64,000 bases of DNA from Burkholderiaceae bacterium (GCA_017992055.1 JAGOPK010000004.1:300165-364164), one strand, 5' to 3'; shown: positions 1-8,772, numbered from the stretch's first letter. Numbers and translations are program-made. Notes: generated by a model from the sequence alone, not told the origin.

Positions 1-109
1 CCAGAGCGGACCGGCACCGCGCCTATCACGGATTGCAAAACGCCCAGTCTCACGCCCGTCATTGGCCTCTGCTACCGTACGCCCCCGACTGAGAGAGAGG
101 AGACCGCCC

Positions 110-1669
110 ATGACCGCACTGCAGAAGCGCCTGAGAGCGCTGAGCCCCGCGCAGCTGGCCGGCATGCGCCGCGGCATCGAGAAGGAAAGCCTGCGCGCCC
201 GTCCCGACGGCACGCTGGCGCTGACGCCGCATCCGCTGTCGCTGGGCTCGGCGCTGACCCATCCCAGCATCACCACCGACTACAGCGAGTCGCAGTTGGA
301 GCTGATCACCGGCGTGCATGGCACGGTGGACGGCTGTCTGGACGAGCTGAGCGAAATCCACCAGGCCGTCTTCCAGGCCCTGGGCCGTGGCGACGATGCC
401 GAGCGCCTGTGGGTGGGCAGCATGCCCTGCGGCCTGCCCACCGACGAGACCATCCCGCTGGGCCGCTATGGCTCCAGCAACATCGGCCGCGCCAAGAGCG
501 TCTACCGCATGGGCCTGGGCCACCGCTACGGCCGGCGCATGCAGACCATCTCGGGCATCCACTACAACTGGTCGATGCCGGGGCTGGACAACGACCAGCA
601 CTTTGCGCTGATCCGCAACTTCCGCCGCCATGCCTTTGTGCTGCTGACGCTGTTTGGCTCCAGCCCGGCGGTGTGCGCCAGCTTCGTGGCCGGCCGCCAG
701 CACGAGCTGCTGCCGGTGCCCGGCACCGGCGGCGGCACCATGCACCTGCCGCATGCCACCTCGCTGCGCATGGGCCGGCTGGGCTACCAGAGCGATGCCC
801 AGGCCTCGCTGGCCGTCAGCTACAACTGCCTGGAACGCTATGCCGATTCGCTGCATGGCGCGCTGACCACGCCCTATGCGCTGTACGAGGCGGTGGGCGT
901 GCGCAACCCGGGCGGCGAATACAACCAGCTGGCGACCACGCTGCTGCAGATCGAAAACGAGTTCTACGGCCTGATCCGGCCCAAGCGCGTGATCCGCCCC
1001 GGCGAGCGCCCGCTGCATGCGCTGCGCGAGCGCGGCGTGCAGTACATCGAGGTGCGCTGCATGGACCTCGACCCGTTCGAGCCGCTGGGCATCAACGCGC
1101 AGACCATGCACTTCATCGATATCTTCCTGCTGCACTGCCTGCTGGCCGACAGCCCGCCCGACACGCGCGAGGAGATCGGCGCGCTGGGCCGCAACCAGCA
1201 CCGCGCCGCCGCCCGCGGCCGCGAGCCCGGCCTGCTGCTGGAACGCGACGGCGATGTGCTGCCGCTGACCGACTGGGCCCAGCAGCTGCTGGCCGAGTGC
1301 CAGCCGATTGCCGAGGCCCTGGACGCCGCCCAGGGCGGCAGCCGCCACCGCGACGCGCTGGCCAGCGCCCATGCCGGCCTGCGAGCGCCCGACAGCCTGC
1401 CGTCGGCCCGCGTGCTGGCGGCCATGCTGGCCGAGCACGAAGGCAGCCACACCGACTTTGTGCGTGCCCGCAGCCAGGCCACCCGCGCCGCGCTGCTGGC
1501 CCGGCCCTGGCCCGAGGCCAGCGCCGCGCGCTATGCCACGCTGGCCCAGGCCTCGCTGGCCGAGCAGCGCCGCATCGAGGCCGCCGACAGCCTGCCGTTC
1601 GAAACCTGGCGCCAGGCCTATCTGGACCCGGCCACGCTGCAGGTGGCACCGGTGGCCAACGCCGCCTAA
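110..1669 (+). CDS. gshA: glutamate-cysteine ligase
   Basis: Catalyses ATP-dependent joining of glutamate and cysteine, the first and limiting step of glutathione synthesis in the cytosol. The 519-residue product has the length of the E. coli-type GshA family. It shows the expected N-terminal block (GIEKESLR at residues 22-29, TTDYSESQLELIT at 55-67) and a YGSSNIGRAKSVYR segment near residue 120. The ATG at 110 is chosen because a purine-rich ribosome site (GAGAGAGAGGAG, 91-102) precedes it. A TTG at 62 would add 16 residues without such a site. The gene ends convergently with a DMT transporter. Identification is from family sequence features and is strong. Confidence 0.95.
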   Translation: MTALQKRLRALSPAQLAGMRRGIEKESLRARPDGTLALTPHPLSLGSALTHPSITTDYSESQLELITGVHGTVDGCLDELSEIHQAVFQALGRGDDAERLWVGSMPCGLPTDETIPLGRYGSSNIGRAKSVYRMGLGHRYGRRMQTISGIHYNWSMPGLDNDQHFALIRNFRRHAFVLLTLFGSSPAVCASFVAGRQHELLPVPGTGGGTMHLPHATSLRMGRLGYQSDAQASLAVSYNCLERYADSLHGALTTPYALYEAVGVRNPGGEYNQLATTLLQIENEFYGLIRPKRVIRPGERPLHALRERGVQYIEVRCMDLDPFEPLGINAQTMHFIDIFLLHCLLADSPPDTREEIGALGRNQHRAAARGREPGLLLERDGDVLPLTDWAQQLLAECQPIAEALDAAQGGSRHRDALASAHAGLRAPDSLPSARVLAAMLAEHEGSHTDFVRARSQATRAALLARPWPEASAARYATLAQASLAEQRRIEAADSLPFETWRQAYLDPATLQVAPVANAA

Positions 1670-1688
1670 AGACGGCCCGGGCGCGGCC

Positions 1689-2609
1689 TCAGCGCCGCGT
1701 CGCCAGCCAGATGCTGGGCAGGATCAGCAGCGCGCCCACGCCGTGGTACCAGCGCGGCGGCTCGCCCAGCAGGGCCCAGGCGCTGAAGGCCGCATACACC
1801 GGCCCCAGGTACAGCAGCAGGGCGGTGCGCGTGGCGCCCAGCTCGCGCTGCAAGAACGCATGGGCCTGGTAGGCCAGCATGCCAGGCAGCACCGCGGCGG
1901 CCACCACCAGGCCCAGCGCCGCCCAGCCCAGCGGCGGGCGCGGCAGAAACAGCCATTCCCACAGCGTGAACGGCGCCAGCACCACCAGGCCGCCGGCGGT
2001 GATGGCCACCAGGCGCGGCGCGGTGTCCAGCCGGCTGGGCCACCAGCGCTGCAGCACCGAATAGCCGACCCAGGAAATGGCCGCCGCCAGGATCCACAGG
2101 TCGCCCACCACCCACTGCACCTGGGCCAGCTGGGTCAGCTGACCCTGGGCGATGACAAACAGCACACCGGCCAGGGCCAGCGGCAGGCCCAGCCATTGCG
2201 CGGGGCGCAGCCGCTCGTGCAGCAGACGCGCGCCCAGCAGGGCGATGGCGATCGGCGTGGCGGCATAAATCAGCGCGATGTTCACCGCCTTGGTGGTCTG
2301 GCCGCCCAGGTAGACAAAGGCGCCGCAGATCCACATGCCCAGCGCCCCCAGCACCAGCAGCTGGCGCCACTCGGCGCGCCAGGGCGCATCGGCGGCCCAC
2401 AGGCCGGCCAGGCCACGCCCGGGCGCCGCCAGGTCGCGCCAGGCCAGCGGCAGCATCAGCGCCAGCGCCAGGCCCCAGCGGCCAAAGGCCAGCAGATGCG
2501 GCTGCACCACGCCGGCCGCGGCACGGGCGATCAGGTAGTTGGACGACCACACCAGCGGCGTGATCCAGATCAGCCAGTGGGCCAGGCGCTGGCGTTGCTC
2601 AGGGGACAT
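1689..2609 (-). CDS. DMT-family (EamA) membrane transporter
   Basis: An inner-membrane permease of the drug/metabolite transporter superfamily, about 306 residues with the usual ten hydrophobic segments arranged as two EamA halves. The N-terminal LVWSSNYLIAR motif in the first helix and a GEPPRWYHGVGALLI segment in the last helices are typical of the family. The substrate cannot be told from sequence; relatives export amino acids or other small metabolites. It is transcribed toward gshA, with only about 20 bases between the two stops, and is divergent from the small hypothetical gene at 2656. No clear ribosome site precedes the ATG at 2609. Confidence 0.85.
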   Translation of the reverse strand: MSPEQRQRLAHWLIWITPLVWSSNYLIARAAAGVVQPHLLAFGRWGLALALMLPLAWRDLAAPGRGLAGLWAADAPWRAEWRQLLVLGALGMWICGAFVYLGGQTTKAVNIALIYAATPIAIALLGARLLHERLRPAQWLGLPLALAGVLFVIAQGQLTQLAQVQWVVGDLWILAAAISWVGYSVLQRWWPSRLDTAPRLVAITAGGLVVLAPFTLWEWLFLPRPPLGWAALGLVVAAAVLPGMLAYQAHAFLQRELGATRTALLLYLGPVYAAFSAWALLGEPPRWYHGVGALLILPSIWLATRR

Positions 2610-2655
2610 CGGCGGATGCTAGCCTTGCCGGCGACCGCTGCTGATCGATACGACC

Positions 2656-3003
2656 ATGACCACCCCCGAACGCTGGACCCTGGATGCCGGCGATGCGCCC
2701 GAGGCGCTGCTGGACATTCCGCCCGATGCGCGGCGCGAGCGCCGCTTCGAGATCGCCTGCGCCTTCGGCGTGTGCTGCGGCGACACCCTGGACGGCGCCT
2801 GGCATGAGATGCAGGTGCTGGCCGATGGCGCCCAGCAGTGGCGGCGCCGCGTGGACAGCGCCAACCCGGGCAGCTTCGACGGCCTGGACTACCGCTTCAG
2901 CCGCACCGTGCCCGTGGGCCAGCCGCTGCGCGTGCTGGTGCGCACGGCGGTGCGCGGCGTGCAGCGGCGGCAGCTGCTGATCGAGGCCGACGAACAGGTC
3001 TGA
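2656..3003 (+). CDS. conserved small hypothetical protein
   Basis: A 115-residue soluble protein that I do not recognise. It has no signal peptide or membrane segment, is acidic at the N-terminus (WTLDAGDAPEALLD) and Arg-rich in the middle, and contains a cysteine pair (CAFGVCCGD). Its predicted alternation of short strands would suit a small beta-rich fold. It is a single gene divergent from the DMT transporter and followed by GC-rich hairpins. Coding potential is judged from good GC-rich third-position usage and the fit between neighbours. The function is unknown. Confidence 0.6.
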   Translation: MTTPERWTLDAGDAPEALLDIPPDARRERRFEIACAFGVCCGDTLDGAWHEMQVLADGAQQWRRRVDSANPGSFDGLDYRFSRTVPVGQPLRVLVRTAVRGVQRRQLLIEADEQV

Positions 3004-3017
3004 GCGCCCCCAGGGCC

Positions 3018-3050
3018 GGGCTGCGCCCAGCCCGCCCCCCGCGGGGGTTT
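3018..3050 (+). terminator. tandem GC hairpins after the 2656-3003 gene
   Basis: Two adjacent perfect hairpins follow the stop codon. The first is GGGCTG/CAGCCC with a four-base loop (3018-3033). The second is the palindrome CCCCCGCGGGGG (3036-3047), followed by TTT. The T-run is short, so this is a weak intrinsic terminator at best. It could serve both this gene and the convergent membrane-protein gene. Confidence 0.4.
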
Positions 3051-3090
3051 AAGGCGCCCGGCAAAGCCGGTTCACCTTAAGAGCCGGGGC

Positions 3091-3450
3091 TCAGCCCAGT
3101 GCCGGGCCGTCCGGGCGCAGCTCGCAGCCGGCATCCAGCCAGGCCTGCACAAAGCGGCGCGTCTCCGGCGTGGTCTGCGGGCTGTCCAGCAGCGCATCCA
3201 GCAGCGCCCGGCTGCGCCAGCCGAGGTGGCGGCGCACATAGTCGGCGTTGTACGCGTCCTGGGCACGCTGCCAGCCGTTCATCTCCAGGCCGACCCACAG
3301 CGCGCTGCCGGCCAGCAGGAACAGCGCCGTGTCCACGTCCATCCAGCGCAGCACCACGGCGGTGAAGGCCAGCAGCACCAGCAGCGGCGCCAGGGCCACG
3401 GCCACATTGGCCTGCAGCCGGTTGGGAGGGGCGTAGTCGGGCAGCTTCAT
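3091..3450 (-). CDS. small two-helix membrane protein, hypothetical
   Basis: A 119-residue protein starting MKLPDYAPPNRLQ. Two hydrophobic segments near residues 18-35 and 42-58 (LAPLLVLLAFTAVVL and ALFLLAGSALWVGL) form a predicted hairpin, followed by a soluble C-terminal half rich in Arg, Leu and Asp. The frame stays open upstream to 3660, but the ATG at 3450 gives a sensible N-terminus directly before the first helix. The codons upstream read as low-complexity Arg/Cys/Ala, typical of a shadow frame. I do not recognise a family. Confidence 0.6.
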   Translation of the reverse strand: MKLPDYAPPNRLQANVAVALAPLLVLLAFTAVVLRWMDVDTALFLLAGSALWVGLEMNGWQRAQDAYNADYVRRHLGWRSRALLDALLDSPQTTPETRRFVQAWLDAGCELRPDGPALG

Positions 3451-3532
3451 GATCGGGCCTGGAGGGTTGCCGCCAGTGTGGCCTGGCCGGCCCGATGCAT
3501 TGCCGCGAACAGCGCCACCGCGACCGGGCATA

Positions 3533-3844
3533 TCAGCCCGGCGCGAGGCCATGGCGCCGCGCCACCCAGTAGGTGGCGCCTTCGGCACCGTAGCGCTCGT
3601 TGTGCGGCAGCTCGCGCTGCAGCGCAAAGCGGTCGCCGGCGCGCAGGTGCAGCACCTCACCCTGGCAGCTCAGCCACATCTCGCCCTGCACGACGATGGC
3701 CCGCACGTCGAACGGGTGGGTGTGGGTCTCGAGCACGGTGCCGGGCTCCCAGTGGCGCTCCAGCACCTGGTCGAAGCCGTCGGCATGGGCCTGGGCCTCG
3801 AACTCGGCATAACTCGGCAGGTCGGGGGCTGCGGCGGGGTTCAT
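3533..3844 (-). CDS. cupin-domain protein
   Basis: A small (103-residue) single-domain cupin. The metal-binding motif is visible as HTHPFDVRAIVVQGE (the G-X5-HXH...E type) in the middle, and a second histidine lies in ELPHNERYG. Such mini-cupins bind a metal and act as small-molecule binding proteins or isomerases. Nothing here shows which. GGGAGA precedes the ATG at 3844. It lies 29 bases downstream of the AraC-type regulator on the same strand, so the two are probably cotranscribed. Confidence 0.8.
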   Translation of the reverse strand: MNPAAAPDLPSYAEFEAQAHADGFDQVLERHWEPGTVLETHTHPFDVRAIVVQGEMWLSCQGEVLHLRAGDRFALQRELPHNERYGAEGATYWVARRHGLAPG

Positions 3845-3873
3845 GGCGGTCTCCCGTGGAGCGATGGAGGCGA

Positions 3874-4875
3874 TCAGCGCTGGCGGCGCCGGGCGGCGGG
3901 CGTCTGGCCCAGGTGGCGCCGGAACAGGCGCACGAAATGCGAGGCATCGAGCAGGCCCACGCGGCGGCCGATCTCGGCCACGCCGAGGCGATCAAAGCGC
4001 GGCTGGTCCAGCAGGCGCTGGGCCGCGGCCATGCGCTCGGCCGCCAGGCGCTGGGCAAAGCCCTGGCCGCTGGCCGCCAGGTGGCGGTGCAGGCTGCGCT
4101 CGGACACGCCCAGGCCCGCGGCCAGGTCGGCGGCGCCCAGGCCGGGCTCGGCATGGCGCTGCCGGATGGCCGCGGCGGCGCGCTGCACCAGGCTGGCGCC
4201 GGCCACACCGTCCTCGTCGGCCTGCGGTGCGGGTGCGGATTCACCGCAGGCCAGGGCCAGCAGGCCGCCGAGCTGGTCGCTGAGCTGCAGCGCCGGCAGC
4301 GGCGCGGCGCAGGCCAGGGCCGGCGTCAGCTGCCAGGCAAACGCCGCCAGCGCCCGGCCCCAGCCGCTGCCGGACGCCAGGCGCTGCGCCAGCTGGCGCT
4401 CGGGCGCGGCCAGCCAGCGCTCCAGCCAGGGCCGTGGCAGCTCCAGCGAGACCACGTCGGTGTGCTGCTCGAAATGGAATTCATAGCAGCGCCGCGCATC
4501 CACCAGCACCAGGTCGCCGGGCTGCAGCAGGGCCTGGCGGCCGGCCTGGGCGCAGCGCCAGGCCGCGCTGCGGTGGCCCAGCAGGTAGAACACCTCGTCG
4601 CCGCGGCCGCGGTGGATGGCGCGGCGGGTGCGCCACACGTCCTGGCCGCTGCCGAGCACGCGGTTGACGACGATGTCACCCAGCGGCGCCGATTCGAGCC
4701 GGCTGTGGAAGCTGGCGGCCTGGCGGCTGTCGACCTCCATTTCGAGGAAGCCCTCGCAGACGGCCTCGGTCCAGTAGCCCAGGCGCTGGCCGGGCGGCGC
4801 ATCGTCGGTGGTCCAGCAGCGCGGGGTCGCGGCGGCGGGCAGCAAGCTGGCGGGGGAGGGGCCGGCGGCGGGCAT
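3874..4875 (-). CDS. AraC-family transcriptional regulator
   Basis: A 333-residue one-component regulator. Residues about 25-200 form an AraC-binding-like sensor domain (GYWTEAVCEGFLEMEVD, then FYLLGHRSAAWRC). The C-terminal 100 residues carry two helix-turn-helix motifs, LGAADLAAGLGVSERSLHRHL and VAEIGRRVGLLDASHFVRLF, the second with the family signature. The same frame is open to 5376, but that part is antisense to the hydrolase gene, so the ATG at 4875 is taken. The likely targets are its own operon (with the cupin) or the upstream alpha/beta hydrolase. The ligand is unknown. Confidence 0.85.
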   Translation of the reverse strand: MPAAGPSPASLLPAAATPRCWTTDDAPPGQRLGYWTEAVCEGFLEMEVDSRQAASFHSRLESAPLGDIVVNRVLGSGQDVWRTRRAIHRGRGDEVFYLLGHRSAAWRCAQAGRQALLQPGDLVLVDARRCYEFHFEQHTDVVSLELPRPWLERWLAAPERQLAQRLASGSGWGRALAAFAWQLTPALACAAPLPALQLSDQLGGLLALACGESAPAPQADEDGVAGASLVQRAAAAIRQRHAEPGLGAADLAAGLGVSERSLHRHLAASGQGFAQRLAAERMAAAQRLLDQPRFDRLGVAEIGRRVGLLDASHFVRLFRRHLGQTPAARRRQR

Positions 4876-4970
4876 GACCCGCGCAGTGTGGACGCAGCCG
4901 GCCCCGGCTGGCAACGGGGCTTGCCATGAGCGGCTGGACCTCCTGGGGCCCTGGGGCCCGGGCCCCGGCC

Positions 4971-5699
4971 TCAGTCGCGCCCGGCAATCTCCAGCGCCGC
5001 CGCCAGCCGCGCCGGATCGGTGAACAGCAGCTCGTGGCTGCCCGGGCATTCGACCAGCCTGAACAGGCCCAGCTTCTCGGACAGCCGCGGATGCCAGGGC
5101 AGGCTGTGCGGCAGGGCCGTGTCCTGCTGGCAGTTGAGGTAGCTCTTGCCGATCTGGCGCGCGGCCAGCGGCTGGCTCAGCCGCGCCGGCTCGGTGAAGC
5201 TGCGGTAGGGATGCGGGTTCAGCCGCGCATAGGCCGATTCGGCCAGCGCCAGGTCGGCATCGTTGATGAAGGCCTCGCGCCAGATCGCAAACGGCAGCAT
5301 CACCGCCTGGCCGTTGGCCGCGGCCAGGCCGTCGAACAGCGCCGTGTAGTGCGGCGGCACCATGTCGTTGAGGCACTCGCCCGGCGCAGGCACGAAGGCA
5401 TTGATGTAGACCAGGCGCTGCACCCGATCGGCGATCTGCTCCAGCGCCTGGCTGATGACCATGCCGCCATAGCTGTGGCCGGCCAGGCGGATGTGGCGCA
5501 GCTCGTGCTGCAGCACAAAGTCCACCAGCGACTGCGCGGCCTGGGCCAGGCCGATCTCGGCGCGCACATCGCCGGGCCGGTTGCCGGCCAGCGTGGGGCA
5601 GTGCACCGTGTGGCCACGCTGGCGCAGGGCATCGGCCGTGGCCTCCATCTCGGCGCCGGTGTGCCAGGCGCCGTGCACCAGCACATAGGTGTCGCTCAT
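4971..5699 (-). CDS. alpha/beta-fold hydrolase
   Basis: A 242-residue cytoplasmic alpha/beta hydrolase. The oxyanion segment VLVHGAWHTG lies at residues 6-15 and the nucleophile elbow is GHSYGG. A late histidine in CPGSHELLF completes the expected Ser-Asp-His triad. The size and the HGAWH start resemble the plant methylesterase/hydroxynitrile-lyase-like branch that is common in Burkholderiales. The substrate is not predictable. It sits between a Crp/Fnr regulator (upstream) and an AraC regulator (downstream), all on the minus strand. Confidence 0.85.
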   Translation of the reverse strand: MSDTYVLVHGAWHTGAEMEATADALRQRGHTVHCPTLAGNRPGDVRAEIGLAQAAQSLVDFVLQHELRHIRLAGHSYGGMVISQALEQIADRVQRLVYINAFVPAPGECLNDMVPPHYTALFDGLAAANGQAVMLPFAIWREAFINDADLALAESAYARLNPHPYRSFTEPARLSQPLAARQIGKSYLNCQQDTALPHSLPWHPRLSEKLGLFRLVECPGSHELLFTDPARLAAALEIAGRD

Positions 5700-5738
5700 C
5701 GTCGTCTCCTGAGGTTGTGGACGACGGCGATGCTGGGC

Positions 5739-6485
5739 TCAGCCGGGCGGCGTGGATGGCCGCTGGTTGCCAGGCGGCTGGCCGCTGGCGGCCATCGCCG
5801 CCAGGGCCGGCGGATCGAGCAGGCCGATGCGGCCATAGCCCCGGTGCACCCAGCCGCGCGACTCGAAATCGCGCAGCACTTCGCTGACGGTCTGCCGCGT
5901 CAGCGCCAGCATGGCGCCCAGCTGCTCCTGGTTGACGGCCAGTTCACGCCGCGCCTGGCCCGGCGCGCGCATGCCATGGCCATCGGCCAGGGCCAGCAGG
6001 CGGCGGGCGATGCGCTGCGGCGCCGGCAGCGCCGCCAGGTCCTCCAGGCCGATGAACAGCGCCCGGGTCTTCTCGGCCAGCAGCTGGCCCAGGCAGCGCC
6101 ACCAAAGCGCATCCTCGTCGAGCAGGCGCTGCACGACCTCGCGCGGCACGCGCAGCAGCAGCGTGGCACTGCGCGCCACCGCATCGTGGGTGCGCGGGCC
6201 GTCGTCGAACAGCGCGATCTCGCCAAACCACTGCGGCGGCTCCAGCAGGCCCAGCATCAGCTCGCGGCCCTGGGCATCCACCGCGCCGATCTGCATCGCG
6301 CCGCCAAGCACGGCGTACAGGCCGGCGTTGGCATCGCCGCGGTGGAACAGCGTCTGCCCGGCCTCCAGCCGCAGCGGCTGGCCACGCTCCAGCAGCGCCT
6401 GCTGCCGCGCCGGCGGCAGCGCGGCAAACCAGCGGCCCTGGCGCAGCAGGGCCGGCCAGGTGGCGGGGGCGGGGTGGGTGGGCAT
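5739..6485 (-). CDS. Crp/Fnr-family transcriptional regulator
   Basis: A 248-residue regulator. The N-terminal cyclic-nucleotide-binding beta barrel shows GQTLFHRGDANAGLYAVLGG and FGEIALFDDGPRTHDAVA. The C-terminal winged helix contains QEQLGAMLALTRQTVSEVLRDF. Fnr-type iron-sulfur cysteines are absent, so an oxygen-labile cluster is unlikely. The frame is open upstream past the toxin-antitoxin genes, but the ATG at 6485 gives the normal family length. The promoter region is shared with the divergent parD gene. Confidence 0.88.
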   Translation of the reverse strand: MPTHPAPATWPALLRQGRWFAALPPARQQALLERGQPLRLEAGQTLFHRGDANAGLYAVLGGAMQIGAVDAQGRELMLGLLEPPQWFGEIALFDDGPRTHDAVARSATLLLRVPREVVQRLLDEDALWWRCLGQLLAEKTRALFIGLEDLAALPAPQRIARRLLALADGHGMRAPGQARRELAVNQEQLGAMLALTRQTVSEVLRDFESRGWVHRGYGRIGLLDPPALAAMAASGQPPGNQRPSTPPG

Positions 6486-6545
6486 CGGGTGATGATGCCA
6501 GGGGGCGTGCGGCGGCCTGGAGGCACCGAGGTGCAGCCCCCGTGG

Positions 6546-6563
6546 TTTGCCAAAATTTGCCAA
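6546..6563 (+). promoter_or_regulatory. direct repeat, candidate ParD operator
   Basis: Two copies of TTTGCCAA separated by AA, with a ten-base period, lie 18 bases before the parD ATG in an AT-rich patch. ParD-type ribbon-helix-helix antitoxins bind short repeated sites in their own promoter, so this is the natural autoregulatory operator. The assignment is by position and repeat structure only. Confidence 0.5.
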
Positions 6564-6581
6564 TCTCACTAGGATCAAGGC

Positions 6582-6821
6582 ATGAGCACGATGAACATTT
6601 CGCTCCCGGAGTCGCTGAAATCCTTCGTCGACGAGCAGGTCCACAGCCGCGGCTTCGGAACCAGCAGCGAATACGTTCGAGAGCTGATCCGCAAGGACCA
6701 GGAGCGCCTTCAGCTGCGCGCCATGCTGCTCGCCGGCGCCAGCTCCCAACCGGCCGCTCCGGCCGATGGCGCGTACTTCGACACCCTGCGGCAGCGGATC
6801 GGTCGCAAAACTTCGGCGTGA
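6582..6821 (+). CDS. parD: type II antitoxin, ParD family
   Basis: A 79-residue antitoxin. The N-terminus MSTMNISLPESLKSFVDEQV is the ribbon-helix-helix strand and helix of ParD/CopG DNA-binding antitoxins. SSEYVRELIRKDQERL is the conserved second helix. The Ala/Pro-rich C-terminal part would bind and neutralise ParE. The stop overlaps the GTG start of the toxin gene (GTGA), so the pair is translationally coupled. It is expected to repress its own promoter, probably through the TTTGCCAA repeats just upstream. Confidence 0.88.
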   Translation: MSTMNISLPESLKSFVDEQVHSRGFGTSSEYVRELIRKDQERLQLRAMLLAGASSQPAAPADGAYFDTLRQRIGRKTSA

Positions 6822-7141
6822 GCGTCGCCAAGAAAGTCGTCCCGCGAGAGCTTGCCCACACCGATGTCGAGCTAGCCATCGACCACGACCTCGCGGCGGC
6901 CACCACCGATGTGGCCCTCGGCTTTGTCGACGAGCTTGAGAAGGCCTACGCCCACATTTCGCGCCATGCGGCGTCGGGATCGCCGCGATATGCGCACCAG
7001 CTCGGCCTGCCGGATCTGAGGTCCTGGCCCCTGGCGCGCTACCCCTACCTGGTCTTCTACATGGAGCGCGCCGACCACATCGATGTCTGGCGCGTGCTGC
7101 ACCAACAGCGTGACATTCCGAACTGGATGAACGAAGCATGA
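6818..7141 (+). CDS. parE: type II toxin, ParE/RelE family
   Basis: A 107-residue toxin starting at GTG 6818, which overlaps the parD stop by four bases. The family C-terminal signature is clear (SWPLARYPYLVFYMERAD followed by VWRVLHQQRDIPN). The ParE family poisons DNA gyrase, while RelE-fold relatives cleave mRNA. The RxxxYPYLVFY...VLHQQRDIP form fits ParE better. A longer frame from 6542 exists but overlaps the whole antitoxin and is rejected. Its last codon overlaps an upstream in-frame ATG of the next gene. Confidence 0.88.
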   Translation: MSVAKKVVPRELAHTDVELAIDHDLAAATTDVALGFVDELEKAYAHISRHAASGSPRYAHQLGLPDLRSWPLARYPYLVFYMERADHIDVWRVLHQQRDIPNWMNEA

Positions 7142-7173
7142 GTGCCAACGTCGACGCCCTCAGGCAGAGCCCG

Positions 7174-8676
7174 ATGACCCCCATGCGATCCCTGCTGGCC
7201 CTTCCCCTGGCCGCCCTGCTGTCCCTGGCCGGCGACCCGTCGTTCGCCGCCGAGCCGCCGGCCGACCTGGCCAGCCTGGTGCAGCGCCTGGGCGACGAGG
7301 ACCCCTATCTGCGCGGCGCAGCGGCGGTGGCCCTGGGCCGCATCGGCGAGGCCGCGGTGCCGGCGCTCACCCAGGCCCTGGGCAGTGACAACGCCGCCCA
7401 GCGCGCCTCGGCCGCCATTGCGCTGGGCCGGCTGGGGGCGCCGGCCGTGCAGGCGCTACCGCAGCTGATCCGCCTGCTGTCCGATGCCAGCGACACGGTG
7501 CGGCAGGTGGCCGCGGTCACACTCGGCGGACTGGGCGCGGCGGCGCAATCGGCGGCGCCGGACCTGACACGCTGCCTGAGCGACCGCGACGCGGCCGTGC
7601 GCCGCAGCGCCACCCAGGCACTGGCCCGCGTGGCGCCGGCCGACCGCGCCCTGCAGCTGCGCCATGAGGCCCTGGTCGCCACGCTGGACAGGCTGGTGCC
7701 CGGCCTGCTGGCCGAGCACCGCGTGCCGGGCCTGGCCATCGCACTGATCCGCGACCGCCGGCTGGTCTGGTCCAAGGGCTATGGCCAGCGCGCCGCGGGC
7801 TCGGACCAGGCCGTGACCCCGGACACCGTGTTCGAGGCCGCGTCGATGAGCAAGCCCATCCTCGCCCTGCTGGCCATGCAGCTGGTGGACGGCGGGCGGC
7901 TGGACCTGGACCGCCCGGTGGTGGACTACGGCCCCGAGCTGCTGGTGCCCGACCAGGCCGAGAAGCGCCGGGTGACGGCGCGCATGCTGCTGGCCCACAC
8001 CTCGGGCTATCCCAACTGGCGCCCCGGTGGCGAGGAGATCGAAGGGCCGCTGCCGCTGCTGTTTGCGCCGGGCTCGCGCTTCGGCTATTCGGGCGAGGGC
8101 AGCTTCTACCTGCAGCGGCGCATCGAGTGGATCAGCGGCCTGCCGCTGGACCGGCTGGCGCAGCAGCGATTGTTCGGGCCGCTGGGCCTGCAGCGCAGCG
8201 ACTTCGGCTGGACGCCGCAGATCGGCGCGCACCAGGCCACCGGCCATGGCCCGGACGGCCGGCCGCGGCCCCGGTCGCGCTACCTGCATCCCAACGGCGC
8301 CTACACGCTCTACACCAGCGTCGACGACTATGCGCGCCTGTTGGTGGAGGTGCTGCAGGCCGAGCGGGGCGAATCGCGGCTGCTGTCGCGGGCGGCGGCG
8401 CAGCAGATGCTGCAGCCCCAGGTGGCGGTGGGCGGCCGCGATCCCATCGAGCGGCCCGGCGACGCCCAGGGCCAGGCGGTGTTCTGGGGCCTGGGCTGGT
8501 CGATCAACCGCACGGCCCAGGGCGACATCGCCCACCACAGCGGCGCCAACCGCACCGGCTTCCGCAGCTTCTCGCAGTTTTCGCCGTCGCGCGGCAGCGG
8601 CCTGGTGATCCTGACCAATGGCGCCGATGGCGACGAGCTGTGGGCGCGGCTGGTGGCGGCCATCGGCGACCTCTGA
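7174..8676 (+). CDS. exported HEAT-repeat/beta-lactamase-fold serine hydrolase fusion
   Basis: A two-domain protein of about 500 residues. After a signal peptide (MRSLLALPLAALLSLAG...FAA) come three or four HEAT/PBS-lyase-like repeats (residues about 30-150, e.g. DPYLRGAAAVALGRIGEAAVP). A class C beta-lactamase/DD-peptidase-like domain follows. The SxxK nucleophile motif is ASMSKP (Ser 224, Lys 227), the Tyr motif is GYSGEG and the third motif is HHSGAN. The start at 7174 is preferred to 7138, which would put 12 polar residues ahead of the signal peptide; ATG 7183 is also possible. Periplasmic esterase or peptidase activity is likely; the substrate is unknown. Confidence 0.8.
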   Translation: MTPMRSLLALPLAALLSLAGDPSFAAEPPADLASLVQRLGDEDPYLRGAAAVALGRIGEAAVPALTQALGSDNAAQRASAAIALGRLGAPAVQALPQLIRLLSDASDTVRQVAAVTLGGLGAAAQSAAPDLTRCLSDRDAAVRRSATQALARVAPADRALQLRHEALVATLDRLVPGLLAEHRVPGLAIALIRDRRLVWSKGYGQRAAGSDQAVTPDTVFEAASMSKPILALLAMQLVDGGRLDLDRPVVDYGPELLVPDQAEKRRVTARMLLAHTSGYPNWRPGGEEIEGPLPLLFAPGSRFGYSGEGSFYLQRRIEWISGLPLDRLAQQRLFGPLGLQRSDFGWTPQIGAHQATGHGPDGRPRPRSRYLHPNGAYTLYTSVDDYARLLVEVLQAERGESRLLSRAAAQQMLQPQVAVGGRDPIERPGDAQGQAVFWGLGWSINRTAQGDIAHHSGANRTGFRSFSQFSPSRGSGLVILTNGADGDELWARLVAAIGDL

Positions 8677-8772
8677 TGCGGCTTCGTCGGCTGCCCGACA
8701 GTCGGCCCCGGGGTGCCGCCCGCACACTGCGCCACCCCACAACAGCCAACAACCAAGCATCGGAGACCGACC

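Noticed and set aside
59-1450. 463-codon open frame antisense to gshA
   Set aside because: Its translation is Gln/Ala/Gly/His low-complexity, the usual shadow of GC-rich codons; gshA on the other strand is a clear family match.
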